A stretch of 6,710 bases of DNA from Planctomycetaceae bacterium (GTDB lineage Bacteria > Planctomycetota > Planctomycetia > Pirellulales > UBA1268). This document shows, in pieces, positions 1 through 6,435 of this stretch. Location: contig SIAG01000233.1 in NCBI GenBank assembly GCA_009691925.1, forward strand, positions 1-6,710. Reading direction: 5' to 3'. Position 1 is the stretch's first letter; each line of letters opens with the position of its first letter. The translations under genes were made by a program, and so were the position numbers. Under the pieces are notes generated by a model. That model was not told the origin of the DNA. It saw only the letters and a program-made list of their open reading frames with translations, and searched no databases.

Positions 1-57
1 AGGGTTGCAAGCGGTCGCGGGGGTGAGTCCAACGGGCTTTGAGGTCTGATACTCGTC

Positions 58-63
58 AGGGAG
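58..63 (+). promoter_or_regulatory. Shine-Dalgarno-like site for the repeat lipoprotein
   Basis: AGGGAG lies 6 nt before the ATG at 70 and supports that start. A GATACT hexamer at 48-53 could be a -10 box, but I see no matching -35 element. The 69 bases before the gene are otherwise featureless, with stops in all three plus frames at 24, 40 and 47. Confidence 0.5.
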
Positions 64-69
64 CGTCCA

Positions 70-1050
70 ATGCGCTGGATCGTGGTCGCGATAGTCGTGG
101 CGGTGGCTCTGCCGGCGTGCCGACGCGTGAATACGGATGAATCTGCGGAGTTGAGCGTCGCGCGAGCGGGAGCCTTGGTGGCGCAGCACAAGGAACAACT
201 TATACTCAATGACCTGACGGCTCTCTCCGACGAAGCGGCAGGGGCGCTTGCAACACAGAAGGGCTCGCTGGTTCTAAACGGCCTGACGATCACCTCACCG
301 GGGGTTGCGGCAGCGCTGTCAAAGCACGAGGGGTCGCTGCGCCTGGGCGGCCTGACGACGCTTTCGGTGGACATTGCACGGGCGTTGGCAGAGCATGACG
401 GCCTGCTAATCCTGGACGGTGTGACGACGCTCTTACCGGAGGCGGCCAAAGCGTTGGCCAGGCACAAGGGCCCGCTGCGCCTCGACGGTCTGACGACGCT
501 CTCTCCGGAGGTTGCAGAGGAACTCGCAAAACACGAGAACTTTCTTGGCCTCAACGGCCTGACGGTGCTCACGCCCGAGGTTGCCGCGGCGCTGGCAAAT
601 AGCGTGGGCGCTCTGGGCCTCCGCGGCCTGTCGACGCTTTCGGTGGACGTTGCCGCATCGCTTTCGAACCACGAGAGCTTGCTCCTCCTGGATGGCGTGA
701 GCGATCTCTCGGCCGACGGTGCCGCGGCGCTGGCGTCGCACAAACGCCCAATGAGCCTTGATGCGCTGACGACACTCTGTCCGGAACTCGCGGAGGCGCT
801 TGCCAAGCATGAAGGCACGCTGAGCCTGAAAGGCCTGACGACGCTCTCGCCGGAGATTGCCGCGGCACTGGCCAAGCACCTCGGGGTGCTTGGCCTCGAC
901 GGCGTGACGACGCTCTCGGATGACGCGGCCAGGAAGCTCGCAACGTGCGAAGGCGCCCTGGTCCTCGACGGCCTGGAAATGCTCTCTCCCGAGGCGGCCG
1001 AGGCGCTGCGGGCCAATCCCCGCATCAGGCTCCCCGAGAAATTCCGCTGA
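70..1050 (+). CDS. Putative lipoprotein with 23-residue leucine-rich-like repeats
   Basis: The 326-residue product starts with a hydrophobic segment (residues 3-16) ending in LPAC, a plausible lipobox with Cys17 as the lipidated residue; Pro at -2 is unusual. Almost all the rest (28-326) is about 13 tandem units of 23 residues. Each unit has the pattern LSPExAxxLAxH, then GxLxLxGLTT, which alternates a short helix and a strand as in leucine-rich-repeat solenoids. The first unit is degenerate (24 residues) and the last is a shortened cap. There is no catalytic domain, so the likely role is a binding or scaffold surface on the periplasmic side of a membrane; that is inference. Proteins of this repeat type are, as I recall, common in planctomycetes and have no known function. 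The gene lies 10 nt upstream of another exported-protein gene and is probably cotranscribed with it. Minus-strand reading frames across it are shadows of the repeats. Confidence 0.85.
   Translation: MRWIVVAIVVAVALPACRRVNTDESAELSVARAGALVAQHKEQLILNDLTALSDEAAGALATQKGSLVLNGLTITSPGVAAALSKHEGSLRLGGLTTLSVDIARALAEHDGLLILDGVTTLLPEAAKALARHKGPLRLDGLTTLSPEVAEELAKHENFLGLNGLTVLTPEVAAALANSVGALGLRGLSTLSVDVAASLSNHESLLLLDGVSDLSADGAAALASHKRPMSLDALTTLCPELAEALAKHEGTLSLKGLTTLSPEIAAALAKHLGVLGLDGVTTLSDDAARKLATCEGALVLDGLEMLSPEAAEALRANPRIRLPEKFR
151..1047 (+). repeat. In-gene tandem array of 69-bp units encoding leucine-rich-like repeats
   Basis: From residue 28 the protein cycles with a period of 23 residues (69 bp). 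Unit boundaries, taken at the LS dipeptide, fall at 151 (24 residues), then every 69 bp from 223 to 982, with a 22-residue closing unit. The DNA also repeats: CTGACGACGCT or GTGACGACGCT recurs near 354, 421, 490, 836 and 904. The stretch CTTTCGGTGGAC followed by TTGC occurs at 361 and again at 637, exactly four units (276 bp) later. Invariant positions are mainly Leu, Ala, His12 and Gly20 of the unit. Copies have diverged, so this is an old array rather than a recent expansion. Confidence 0.9.
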
Positions 1051-1060
1051 CGTTGCACCA

Positions 1061-2773
1061 ATGATCCGCCCGGCTCTCATCGCCCTACTTGGTCTCCTTG
1101 CCGTCCAGGCCGTCGCCACCTTCCTGGCCGTTCTGCCGCCGTCGGCCATCGCCCAGTCGAGTTCGGGCGGCGAGGTAATCGCCGTCGTCGCCATCGACAG
1201 CTACGGCGAACTGAAGCAACATCTTGATTGGCTCGGGCACCATATCGACCAGGCGGGCCTGGCCGGGATCGTTGAATCGGGCATCCTGCTCGCGACGAAG
1301 GGCAAGGGGCTGACCGGCCTCGACGAGAACCGGCCGATCGGCGTCGTTGTCACCGCGAGCGACGGCGTCATCGGAATCCATGCGATCGTCCCGGTCACGG
1401 ATCTCGACAAGCTCCTCGCGGAGTTCCAGGGGGCGACAGGCCCGGTGGAAACCGATGGTGATTTCCGCCGCTTCAAACTGCCGAGCGGTGAGGAAATCGA
1501 GGTCTCCGGGCGTGACGGCTGGGCGGTGATCGGCGAACCTGGCAAGGCACTTGGCATTGCCGATCCCGCCTGCCTCATCGATTCACTTGCCGAGGACTCC
1601 ACAATCGCTGTCGAGATCCACCCGTCCGCGTTGCCGGAGTCCCTTCGCTCGAAGCTCGTCGTCAGATTCGAGGCCTCGCTCGCGGCCGGTTGGGCTCGCC
1701 GTGCCGCCGATGGGGACCCGACCTTTCAGGGCCCCCCCCTCTATGCTCAGGCCCTCTTTACAGCTCTCGATAACCTCTCCGTCGTCGAGACACTTTCGTT
1801 CGGCATCGCTGTCGATCCACAGGACAACTCACTGATACTCGAAAACAAGGTGATCCTGGTCAAGGGTCCTCGGGCGTCCAATTCGACCAGTGGTTTGACT
1901 GTCGCCACCGCCGCCACTCGCGACGGCGGCCGGCCGGCTATCAAGATCCATGCTGTCCAGCCCCTCAGCGACTCGCAGGAGCGTCAACTCCCCGCGATCC
2001 TTGAAGGCATCCTGCCGCACGGGCAGGGCGAGCGATCGAGGATCGTCTCCGCCGTCGTCCGCAGTGTTGTCGAGGTGATCGCCGAAGCCGGCGGCCTCGA
2101 TGCCGCCCTCACCGTCGACACGAGCGTCGCCGGCGAGCTCCCGATGATCACCGTCGGGGCCCACGTCGCCGATGGCCCGAAGCTCGAGCGGCTGGTGAAG
2201 GAGCTTTTCCAGAGCAACTCGAAGTTGCCCAAGGAGGTGAAGGCAAAGTTCGACACCGGCAAGGTCGGCAAGGCCAACCTCCACACCGTCACGATCGACG
2301 TCTCCGCCACACCGGTGGCCGGGATCGTCGGCCCGGCAGTCGAGCTGACTCTCGCCGTCACCCCCGACTATGCGTTCATCCTTCATGGGGGCGACGTCCT
2401 CGCTCGGCTCGGGGAATTGCTCGTCACCAACGGCCAGGCCAACAGATCAGTCTCCGATGAGGAGGTGCCTGGGCTGGCGATTGAGCTGGCCCTCGACCAG
2501 ATTCTCGCCTACGCGGCGTCGATGGGGTTTGGCCAGCAAGCGGAGGTGGCCGCTGAGAAGGCGGCCAGCCGCACCGACAGCGATGAGGACTCGGGCTCCA
2601 TCCATCTCTCCACCAAGCCGATTGACGGTGGCATCGTCACACGCCTGACCGTGGGAACCGGCGCCTTCGAAGCCGTCGCGGCAATGACCAAACTGGAGCC
2701 GTGGATCGGTAGCCTGCTAGCCCGCCCGGAACAGCGCCTGCCCGCCGATCGCGAGCCGGCCGGCGCCCGCTGA
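1061..2773 (+). CDS. Secreted planctomycete-type protein of unknown function
   Basis: The product is 570 residues. I chose the ATG at 1061 because it places a clear Sec signal peptide at the N-terminus: Arg3, a hydrophobic core to about residue 25, and probable cleavage after AIA (29-31). An in-frame ATG at 920 would lie inside the upstream gene and give an arginine-rich, non-signal N-terminus. No strong Shine-Dalgarno sequence is visible, so translation may be coupled to the upstream gene, whose stop is 10 nt away. The mature part has a GLDENRP segment (86-92), a PVTDLDKLL segment (111-119) and a GWAVIGE segment (153-159), then several alpha/beta stretches without recognisable catalytic residues. 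I recall this arrangement from abundant planctomycete periplasmic proteins, possibly related to DUF3352, but cannot name a function. There is no second membrane anchor. An 8-C homopolymer at 1732-1739 is read through in frame. Confidence 0.85.
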   Translation: MIRPALIALLGLLAVQAVATFLAVLPPSAIAQSSSGGEVIAVVAIDSYGELKQHLDWLGHHIDQAGLAGIVESGILLATKGKGLTGLDENRPIGVVVTASDGVIGIHAIVPVTDLDKLLAEFQGATGPVETDGDFRRFKLPSGEEIEVSGRDGWAVIGEPGKALGIADPACLIDSLAEDSTIAVEIHPSALPESLRSKLVVRFEASLAAGWARRAADGDPTFQGPPLYAQALFTALDNLSVVETLSFGIAVDPQDNSLILENKVILVKGPRASNSTSGLTVATAATRDGGRPAIKIHAVQPLSDSQERQLPAILEGILPHGQGERSRIVSAVVRSVVEVIAEAGGLDAALTVDTSVAGELPMITVGAHVADGPKLERLVKELFQSNSKLPKEVKAKFDTGKVGKANLHTVTIDVSATPVAGIVGPAVELTLAVTPDYAFILHGGDVLARLGELLVTNGQANRSVSDEEVPGLAIELALDQILAYAASMGFGQQAEVAAEKAASRTDSDEDSGSIHLSTKPIDGGIVTRLTVGTGAFEAVAAMTKLEPWIGSLLARPEQRLPADREPAGAR

Positions 2774-2783
2774 GCTTCCCCAT

Positions 2784-2815
2784 CCGCGAGAGTTTTTCAA
2801 TCTGCGGAACTCTTG
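2784..2815 (+). terminator. Possible hairpin terminator or regulatory stem after the secreted-protein gene
   Basis: Two overlapping stems can form here. One pairs CCGC(2784-2787) and AGA(2789-2791) with TCT(2801-2803) and GCGG(2804-2807), with G2788 bulged. The other pairs CGAGAGTT (2787-2794) with AACTCTTG (2808-2815), including one G-T pair. Both cannot form at once. There is no U-tract after either, so a classical intrinsic terminator is not well supported; the position just after the stop codon is the main argument. Confidence 0.3.
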
Positions 2816-2944
2816 GCGAATACTCTTCCACTCGATCGCTAAGCCGCCGCCAAACTGTCGCCGGGGCGGTTTCTCCCGCCGTGGCCGGCGAGTATTCTAT
2901 TCTTTGGAGACGACCTTCGGTTCCTCCGTCGATATTCGCCTTTC

Positions 2945-2949
2945 GGGAG
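2945..2949 (+). promoter_or_regulatory. Shine-Dalgarno-like site for the toroid-protein gene
   Basis: GGGAG lies 9 nt before the ATG at 2959. It favours that start over the in-frame GTG at 2881, which would put 26 extra residues in front of the Tat signal. Confidence 0.45.
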
Positions 2950-2958
2950 CTCCTCCTC

Positions 2959-4107
2959 ATGCCGTCCTCGCTCCGCCGCCGTCGATTCCTCTCGATCCAA
3001 CTCGGCTGCAGTGCCCTGGCAGCGATTGGCGTCGTGATCGCTCCTGCCGGCCCGGGCTTGGCCGCCGACGCCGCTGCGGTCAGGGAAGCGATCGCCCGGG
3101 GGGAGAAGTTCCTCGCCGACAAGGGGCAGGCTGCCGACGGCAGTTTCTCACCGGCTGCCGGCCCGGCAGTGACGGCGCTGGTGATCGCGGGGCTGGCCAA
3201 GAGCGGCACGCCGGTCGATGCCCCAGTGGTGCGCAAGGGGCTCGACTATCTGCTCGGATTTCGCCGCGACACCGGCGGGATCCATACGCCCGAGTCGGCG
3301 ATCGGCAACTACGAGACGGCGATCGCGCTGTTGGCGCTGGCCGCCTGCAACAAGGATGGCCGGTTCGACAAAGAGATCGAGGGAGCCGAGGCCTTCCTCA
3401 AGGGGCTGCAGTGGGACGAATCGGAGGGGCTCACGCCCGCTGACGTCAATTACGGCGGCGCGGGCTACGGCAGCAAGGGGCGCCCCGACCTTTCCAACAC
3501 CGCCTTCCTCATCGAGGCGCTGCGGAACGCCGGCGCCGACGCCGACGACCCCGCCATCCAGCGCGCCCTCCTGTTCGTGTCGCGGTCGCAAAATCTCCCC
3601 GGGCCGCACAACGATCAGCCCCATCCCGAGAAAAACCCCGATGGCGGCTTCTACTACACCCCCGCCAACGGCGGTGAGAGCATGGCCGGCAAGACGCCCG
3701 AAGGGGGCCTGCGGAGCTATGCGTCGATGACGTACGCCGGCCTCAAGAGCATGATCTTCGCCGGCCTCGAAAAAGAAGATCCGCGCGTCAAAGCGGCGCT
3801 GGAATGGCTCGCGAAGCACTACACCTTCGACGAGAACCCCGGCATGGGGGACAGCGGCCTTTATTACTACTATCACACGATGGGCAAGGCCCTCGATGTC
3901 CTCGGCGACGAGACCTTCACCGACGCCAAGGGAAAGGCCCATGCGTGGCGCGGGGAACTGGCCGACGCTGTCGTTGCCCGCCAGCAGCCGGACGGCTCGT
4001 GGGTCAACGCGAATGCCCGGTGGATGGAAAACGACCCGAATCTCGTCACCGCCTACGCGCTGATGGCTCTGGCCTACACGAAGGCCGAGCCGGGCGCGGC
4101 CCGCTAA
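2959..4107 (+). CDS. Tat-exported prenyltransferase/squalene-oxidase-repeat protein
   Basis: The 382-residue product begins with a twin-arginine signal: R7-R8-R9-F10-L11 fits RRxFL, followed by a hydrophobic stretch to about residue 30 and probable cleavage near A35/A36. The mature chain has at least five alpha-alpha repeats (about 70-102, 117-151, 178-212, 253-285 and 300-355), of the kind that form the toroid of squalene-hopene cyclases and prenyltransferase beta subunits. A QW-like motif, QQPDGSW, lies at 342-348, and a late NLVTAYALMAL helix (361-371) closes the fold. At about 345 mature residues it is roughly half a squalene-hopene cyclase and equals one toroid. The catalytic DxDD context of cyclases is not evident; a DADD at 194-197 sits in an inter-repeat turn. 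The zinc ligands of protein prenyltransferases are not obvious either. A function cannot be assigned: it may bind a ligand or protein in the periplasm. It ends 7 nt from the convergent hemA gene. Confidence 0.85.
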   Translation: MPSSLRRRRFLSIQLGCSALAAIGVVIAPAGPGLAADAAAVREAIARGEKFLADKGQAADGSFSPAAGPAVTALVIAGLAKSGTPVDAPVVRKGLDYLLGFRRDTGGIHTPESAIGNYETAIALLALAACNKDGRFDKEIEGAEAFLKGLQWDESEGLTPADVNYGGAGYGSKGRPDLSNTAFLIEALRNAGADADDPAIQRALLFVSRSQNLPGPHNDQPHPEKNPDGGFYYTPANGGESMAGKTPEGGLRSYASMTYAGLKSMIFAGLEKEDPRVKAALEWLAKHYTFDENPGMGDSGLYYYYHTMGKALDVLGDETFTDAKGKAHAWRGELADAVVARQQPDGSWVNANARWMENDPNLVTAYALMALAYTKAEPGAAR

Positions 4108-4114
4108 CGAGCCG

Positions 4115-5389
4115 TCAGTCTTTCAGGTCGAAGAGCCGCCGGAGGGCGTCGAGGAGGCCGTGCGGGGGGCCGGCGTGGCTCTCTTTCCGCAGGCTCGTCA
4201 GCGGCGAATGGAGGAGCTTGGCGGCGTAGCGCTGGAACGACTGGCGGATCTCGGCGCGGGCCGTGTCGTCGAGCCCGGGGAGGCGGCGGAAGAGACGGTC
4301 GAGCTCGCTTTCCCCTGTCTCCGTCCAGCCGGCCCGCAGCTGCTCGATGACCGGGGCCGACGAGCGGTGGTGGAGATCCCCCATGAAGCGCTGCGCCTCC
4401 TCCTCCACGATCGCCAGGGCCCCCGGCATCTCCCGCTGCCGTGTCTTCCGGTTGGCGTCGCAGGCGGCACCGAGATCGTCGATCGAGTAGAGCCATACGC
4501 CGGGGCGGGCGCCGATCCGGGGGTCGAAATCACGGGGCATCGCCAGATCGAGAACGAGGAGGGAGCGACCGCCGCGCCGCCGCTCCGCGGCGGCGAACAG
4601 GTCGAGCGTCACCACCGGTTCGGTGGCGCCGGTCGTGCTGACGACGAGGTCGGCGCGCACCAGCTCGTCGAGGAGATCGCTGAACCGGGCGGCCCGGGCC
4701 CCCAGCCGGGCGGCGAGATCCTCGCCGCGGGCCATCGAACGATTGACGATGACGACGTCGCGGGCGCCGGCGTCGCGAAGGTAGCGGAGCGTCTCGTGGG
4801 CCATCTTGCCAGCGCCGACGAGGAGCACCCGCTTGTCATCAAAACGTTCGAACACCCCACGGGCGAAATCGGCCACGGCGATGCTGGGGATCGAGAGCCG
4901 CTCGCGGCCGATGGCCGTCTCGGTGGCCACGCGCTTCGCTGTCCGCAGGGCCGCCTGGAACATGCCGCCGGTGAGGGGGCCGGCGGTCTGCTCCTCCTGG
5001 GCCAGGGCCCAGGCCTGCTTCACCTGGGCGACGATTTGCGGCTCCCCCAGGACCATGCTGTCGAGGCCGGAGGCGACGCTGAAGAGATGGTGGACGGCAG
5101 CCTGGTCGTTCTCGCCGGCGAGCACTGGCGCCAGGAGCGCCGCGTCGATCCCCCGGCACTCGGCGAGGAAGTCGACAAGCTGCCGCGGGGCGGGGGGCTC
5201 CGAATCGTGCTCGCTGGCGGCGTACAGCTCGACGCGGTTGCAGGTGGAGAGGAGGACCCCCTCGCGGCCGGGAAAACGCTGCCGGAAACGGCGCAGCGCT
5301 ACGGCGGCCTGTTCGGCGGAGAAAGCCAGCCGTTCCCGCAGCTCCATCGGCACCGTGCGGTGCGATCCCCCCACAAAGGCGAGCGTCAT
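4115..5389 (-). CDS. hemA: Glutamyl-tRNA reductase
   Basis: The 424-residue product reduces glutamyl-tRNA(Glu) with NADPH to glutamate-1-semialdehyde, the first committed step of the C5 pathway to 5-aminolevulinate and haem, in the cytoplasm. The N-terminal catalytic domain opens with GGSHRTVPMELRERLAF (7-23) and carries the nucleophile Cys50 in STCNRVELY. His101 in HHLFSVASGLDSMVLGEPQ is the probable conserved active-site histidine. The NADPH-binding Rossmann domain begins near 186, with GAGKMA at 192-197. The C-terminal helical dimerisation domain runs from about 320 to the end. Length is normal for the family and no key residue is missing. The start codon overlaps the stop of the upstream membrane-protein gene (ATGA, 5386-5389), and GGTGAT precedes it by 3 nt, so the two are almost certainly cotranscribed and coupled. 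The long plus-strand open frame opposite it is a high-G+C shadow. Confidence 0.98.
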   Translation of the reverse strand: MTLAFVGGSHRTVPMELRERLAFSAEQAAVALRRFRQRFPGREGVLLSTCNRVELYAASEHDSEPPAPRQLVDFLAECRGIDAALLAPVLAGENDQAAVHHLFSVASGLDSMVLGEPQIVAQVKQAWALAQEEQTAGPLTGGMFQAALRTAKRVATETAIGRERLSIPSIAVADFARGVFERFDDKRVLLVGAGKMAHETLRYLRDAGARDVVIVNRSMARGEDLAARLGARAARFSDLLDELVRADLVVSTTGATEPVVTLDLFAAAERRRGGRSLLVLDLAMPRDFDPRIGARPGVWLYSIDDLGAACDANRKTRQREMPGALAIVEEEAQRFMGDLHHRSSAPVIEQLRAGWTETGESELDRLFRRLPGLDDTARAEIRQSFQRYAAKLLHSPLTSLRKESHAGPPHGLLDALRRLFDLKD

Positions 5390-6363
5390 CGGATCACCCC
5401 CGGACGCGGCGTGGGAGCGGTCGGCAGGGCCACCGTCAGCATCATCTGTTCGGCGGCAGGTATCGGGAGCGGCCCGGTTTGCCGAGGAGGCACGCCGTGA
5501 CGGCTGGCGCCGAACAACCCCCAGAGGATCGAGAGCGTGAGCACGCCGAGGCTGACCAGCGAGAGGAGGGCGATGGTCCGCGGTCCGTCGGGGCGCCGGG
5601 AGGCGGCACGTTCGAGAAGAGCGGCGGTGACGAGCCAGGCCACAAGTGCGCCCATCCGGAGGATGACCGGATCGTTCCAGGGAATCGATTCGAGCAGCCC
5701 CTGCTGGCTAGTGACGGCATTGAGCACGATGCCGGAGGCGAAGCCGGCAGCGGCCGCCCAGGCGGCGATCGTCGCCGAACGCCCAGTGAAGCGAGCGAGC
5801 TTCTCCAGGCTCGGCATCCGGAAGCCCTGGGCCGGAGCCTGCTTGCGGGCCAGTCGGCCGGCCTGGATGAGCCACATCATCCCGGCAATCGCGCCGAAGG
5901 CGACGGCGACGCTCGCGGCGAGGTTGAAGCTGCCGTGGATCGCCCCCCAGACCTGCGTAGCGGGGCTCTGGGGGAAGGGGGCGCGGCTGGACATCTCGGC
6001 CGCCCCGAGGAGTGAGAGAACGAGGGGGAGCATGAACAGCCCCGTCGGCGTCCGCGGGTTGGCGACCGTCAGCCAGAGCGATCCGCAGGCGAGGAGCCAG
6101 GCGGCGAGCAGATACCAGTCGTAGGCGCTCGACAGCGGGACGGCCGGTTCGTTCGCTGCCCGCCAGCCGAGGAAGAGCGTGTGGGCGAGCACCCCGGCAG
6201 CCGCGAACCCAACCATCACCGCCCCGCGGATGCCGGAGCGGAAGAGGAGGCGCGATCCCTCGCACGCCAGCGCCACGGCGTAGCTGGCAGCGAAACAGAC
6301 GACCGAGATGCGGGAGACGATTTCGGCCATCGGCGGGGCCCGGGGGGTAGGGAACCTCCCCAT
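5386..6363 (-). CDS. CcsA/HemX-family integral membrane protein
   Basis: The 325-residue product has about eight hydrophobic helices (near 17-37, 45-66, 82-101, 107-122, 146-167, 197-216, 232-250 and 263-285), as expected for the cytochrome c assembly/HemX family (PF01578). His61 and His143 (in AIHGSFNLAA) are candidates for the conserved haem-handling histidines. The tryptophan-rich motif of true CcsA proteins, which contains WxWDPxE, appears reduced to PWNDP (228-232). With the adjacent hemA this favours a HemX-like role, that is, modulating HemA amount or membrane haem handling, over haem ligation to cytochrome c. In Bacillus, HemX is encoded next to hemA and lowers HemA level; transfer of that role here is inference. 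The ATG at 6363 has GGTGA 6 nt upstream. An in-frame ATG at 6330 would remove a proline-rich 11-residue leader and start just before the first helix, so it remains possible. The gene overlaps hemA by 4 nt. Confidence 0.85.
   Translation of the reverse strand: MGRFPTPRAPPMAEIVSRISVVCFAASYAVALACEGSRLLFRSGIRGAVMVGFAAAGVLAHTLFLGWRAANEPAVPLSSAYDWYLLAAWLLACGSLWLTVANPRTPTGLFMLPLVLSLLGAAEMSSRAPFPQSPATQVWGAIHGSFNLAASVAVAFGAIAGMMWLIQAGRLARKQAPAQGFRMPSLEKLARFTGRSATIAAWAAAAGFASGIVLNAVTSQQGLLESIPWNDPVILRMGALVAWLVTAALLERAASRRPDGPRTIALLSLVSLGVLTLSILWGLFGASRHGVPPRQTGPLPIPAAEQMMLTVALPTAPTPRPGVIR
5393..5398 (-). promoter_or_regulatory. Shine-Dalgarno-like site for hemA
   Basis: On the minus strand GGTGAT, a perfect match to the distal part of the anti-Shine-Dalgarno complement, lies 3 nt before the hemA ATG. 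It sits inside the last codons of the upstream membrane-protein gene, which supports translational coupling. Confidence 0.5.
6344..6361. other. GC-rich hairpin next to the membrane-protein start
   Basis: GGGG (6344-6347) and AGG (6349-6351) can pair with CCT (6355-6357) and CCCC (6358-6361), leaving a T bulge and a GAA loop. It directly abuts the ATG at 6363-6361 on the minus strand, so it lies in the leader if the 6330 start is used and in the first codons otherwise. It may affect translation, or may be chance in a G-rich tract. Confidence 0.25.
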
Positions 6364-6369
6364 TCTAGT

Positions 6370-6374
6370 TCACC
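6370..6374 (-). promoter_or_regulatory. Shine-Dalgarno-like site for the CcsA/HemX-family gene
   Basis: GGTGA on the minus strand ends 6 nt before the ATG at 6363. The same GGTGA core precedes hemA, which strengthens this start. A competing reading is that TAGAAT at 6367-6362 (minus) is a -10 box, placing the transcript start near 6355 and the first codon at 6330. Confidence 0.4.
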
Positions 6375-6423
6375 GCCGGCCGCCGCCGATGGCCCCGTGC
6401 CGGTTCCCCTCATCTCGCCCGGC

Positions 6424-6429
6424 TATACT
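6424..6429 (+). promoter_or_regulatory. Candidate -10 box of a leaderless hemE promoter
   Basis: TATACT differs from TATAAT at one base. Its last base is 7 nt before the A of the hemE ATG (6436), so normal -10 geometry would start transcription at or next to the initiation codon. No good -35 hexamer is seen about 17 nt upstream (CGGTTC at 6401-6406), and no Shine-Dalgarno sequence lies between box and ATG. Confidence 0.45.
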
Positions 6430-6435
6430 TCGCAA

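Larger units (their letters stand above)
2774..2958. other. Intergenic region with several dyads
   Basis: This 185-nt gap separates the secreted-protein gene from the toroid-protein gene. It is less G+C-rich in places than its surroundings and contains the hairpin candidates at 2784-2815. It also has an exact 8-nt inverted repeat (GAATACTC at 2818-2825, GAGTATTC at 2890-2897) and a 5-bp GGCGG/CCGCC stem (2865-2869 with 2876-2880). A TATTCT at 2893-2898 could be a -10 box for the downstream gene, but no good -35 element accompanies it. No start-to-stop reading frame with coding character is confined to this gap. Confidence 0.5.

Noticed and set aside
151..1047. Tandem repeats as a CRISPR array or non-coding satellite
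   Set aside because: The period is an exact multiple of three, units are contiguous without spacers, and the pattern is conserved at protein level in one frame.
920..1060. Extended start of the secreted-protein gene at the ATG 920
   Set aside because: This would overlap the 3' end of the repeat gene by 131 nt and bury the clear signal peptide that begins at 1061.
433..1194. A 253-codon open frame on the minus strand across the repeat gene
   Set aside because: It is arginine-rich, reflects the 69-bp periodicity of the opposite gene and crosses into the next gene. The plus-strand product has a lipobox and regular repeats.
1732..1739. Run of eight C as a programmed or accidental frameshift site
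   Set aside because: The reading frame continues uninterrupted on both sides with consistent protein character, so there is no sign of slippage having been fixed or used.
3538..3549. DADD (residues 194-197) as a squalene-cyclase DxDD catalytic motif
   Set aside because: It lies in a turn between two helices of a repeat (AGADADDPAIQRAL), a place where Asp-rich turns are common, and lacks the DxDDT context of cyclases.
4160..5500. A 446-codon open frame on the plus strand opposite hemA
   Set aside because: hemA is full length with its catalytic and NADPH-binding motifs intact. The opposite frame gives a glycine/arginine/glutamate-rich sequence with no recognisable motif, as expected for an antisense frame in high-G+C DNA.
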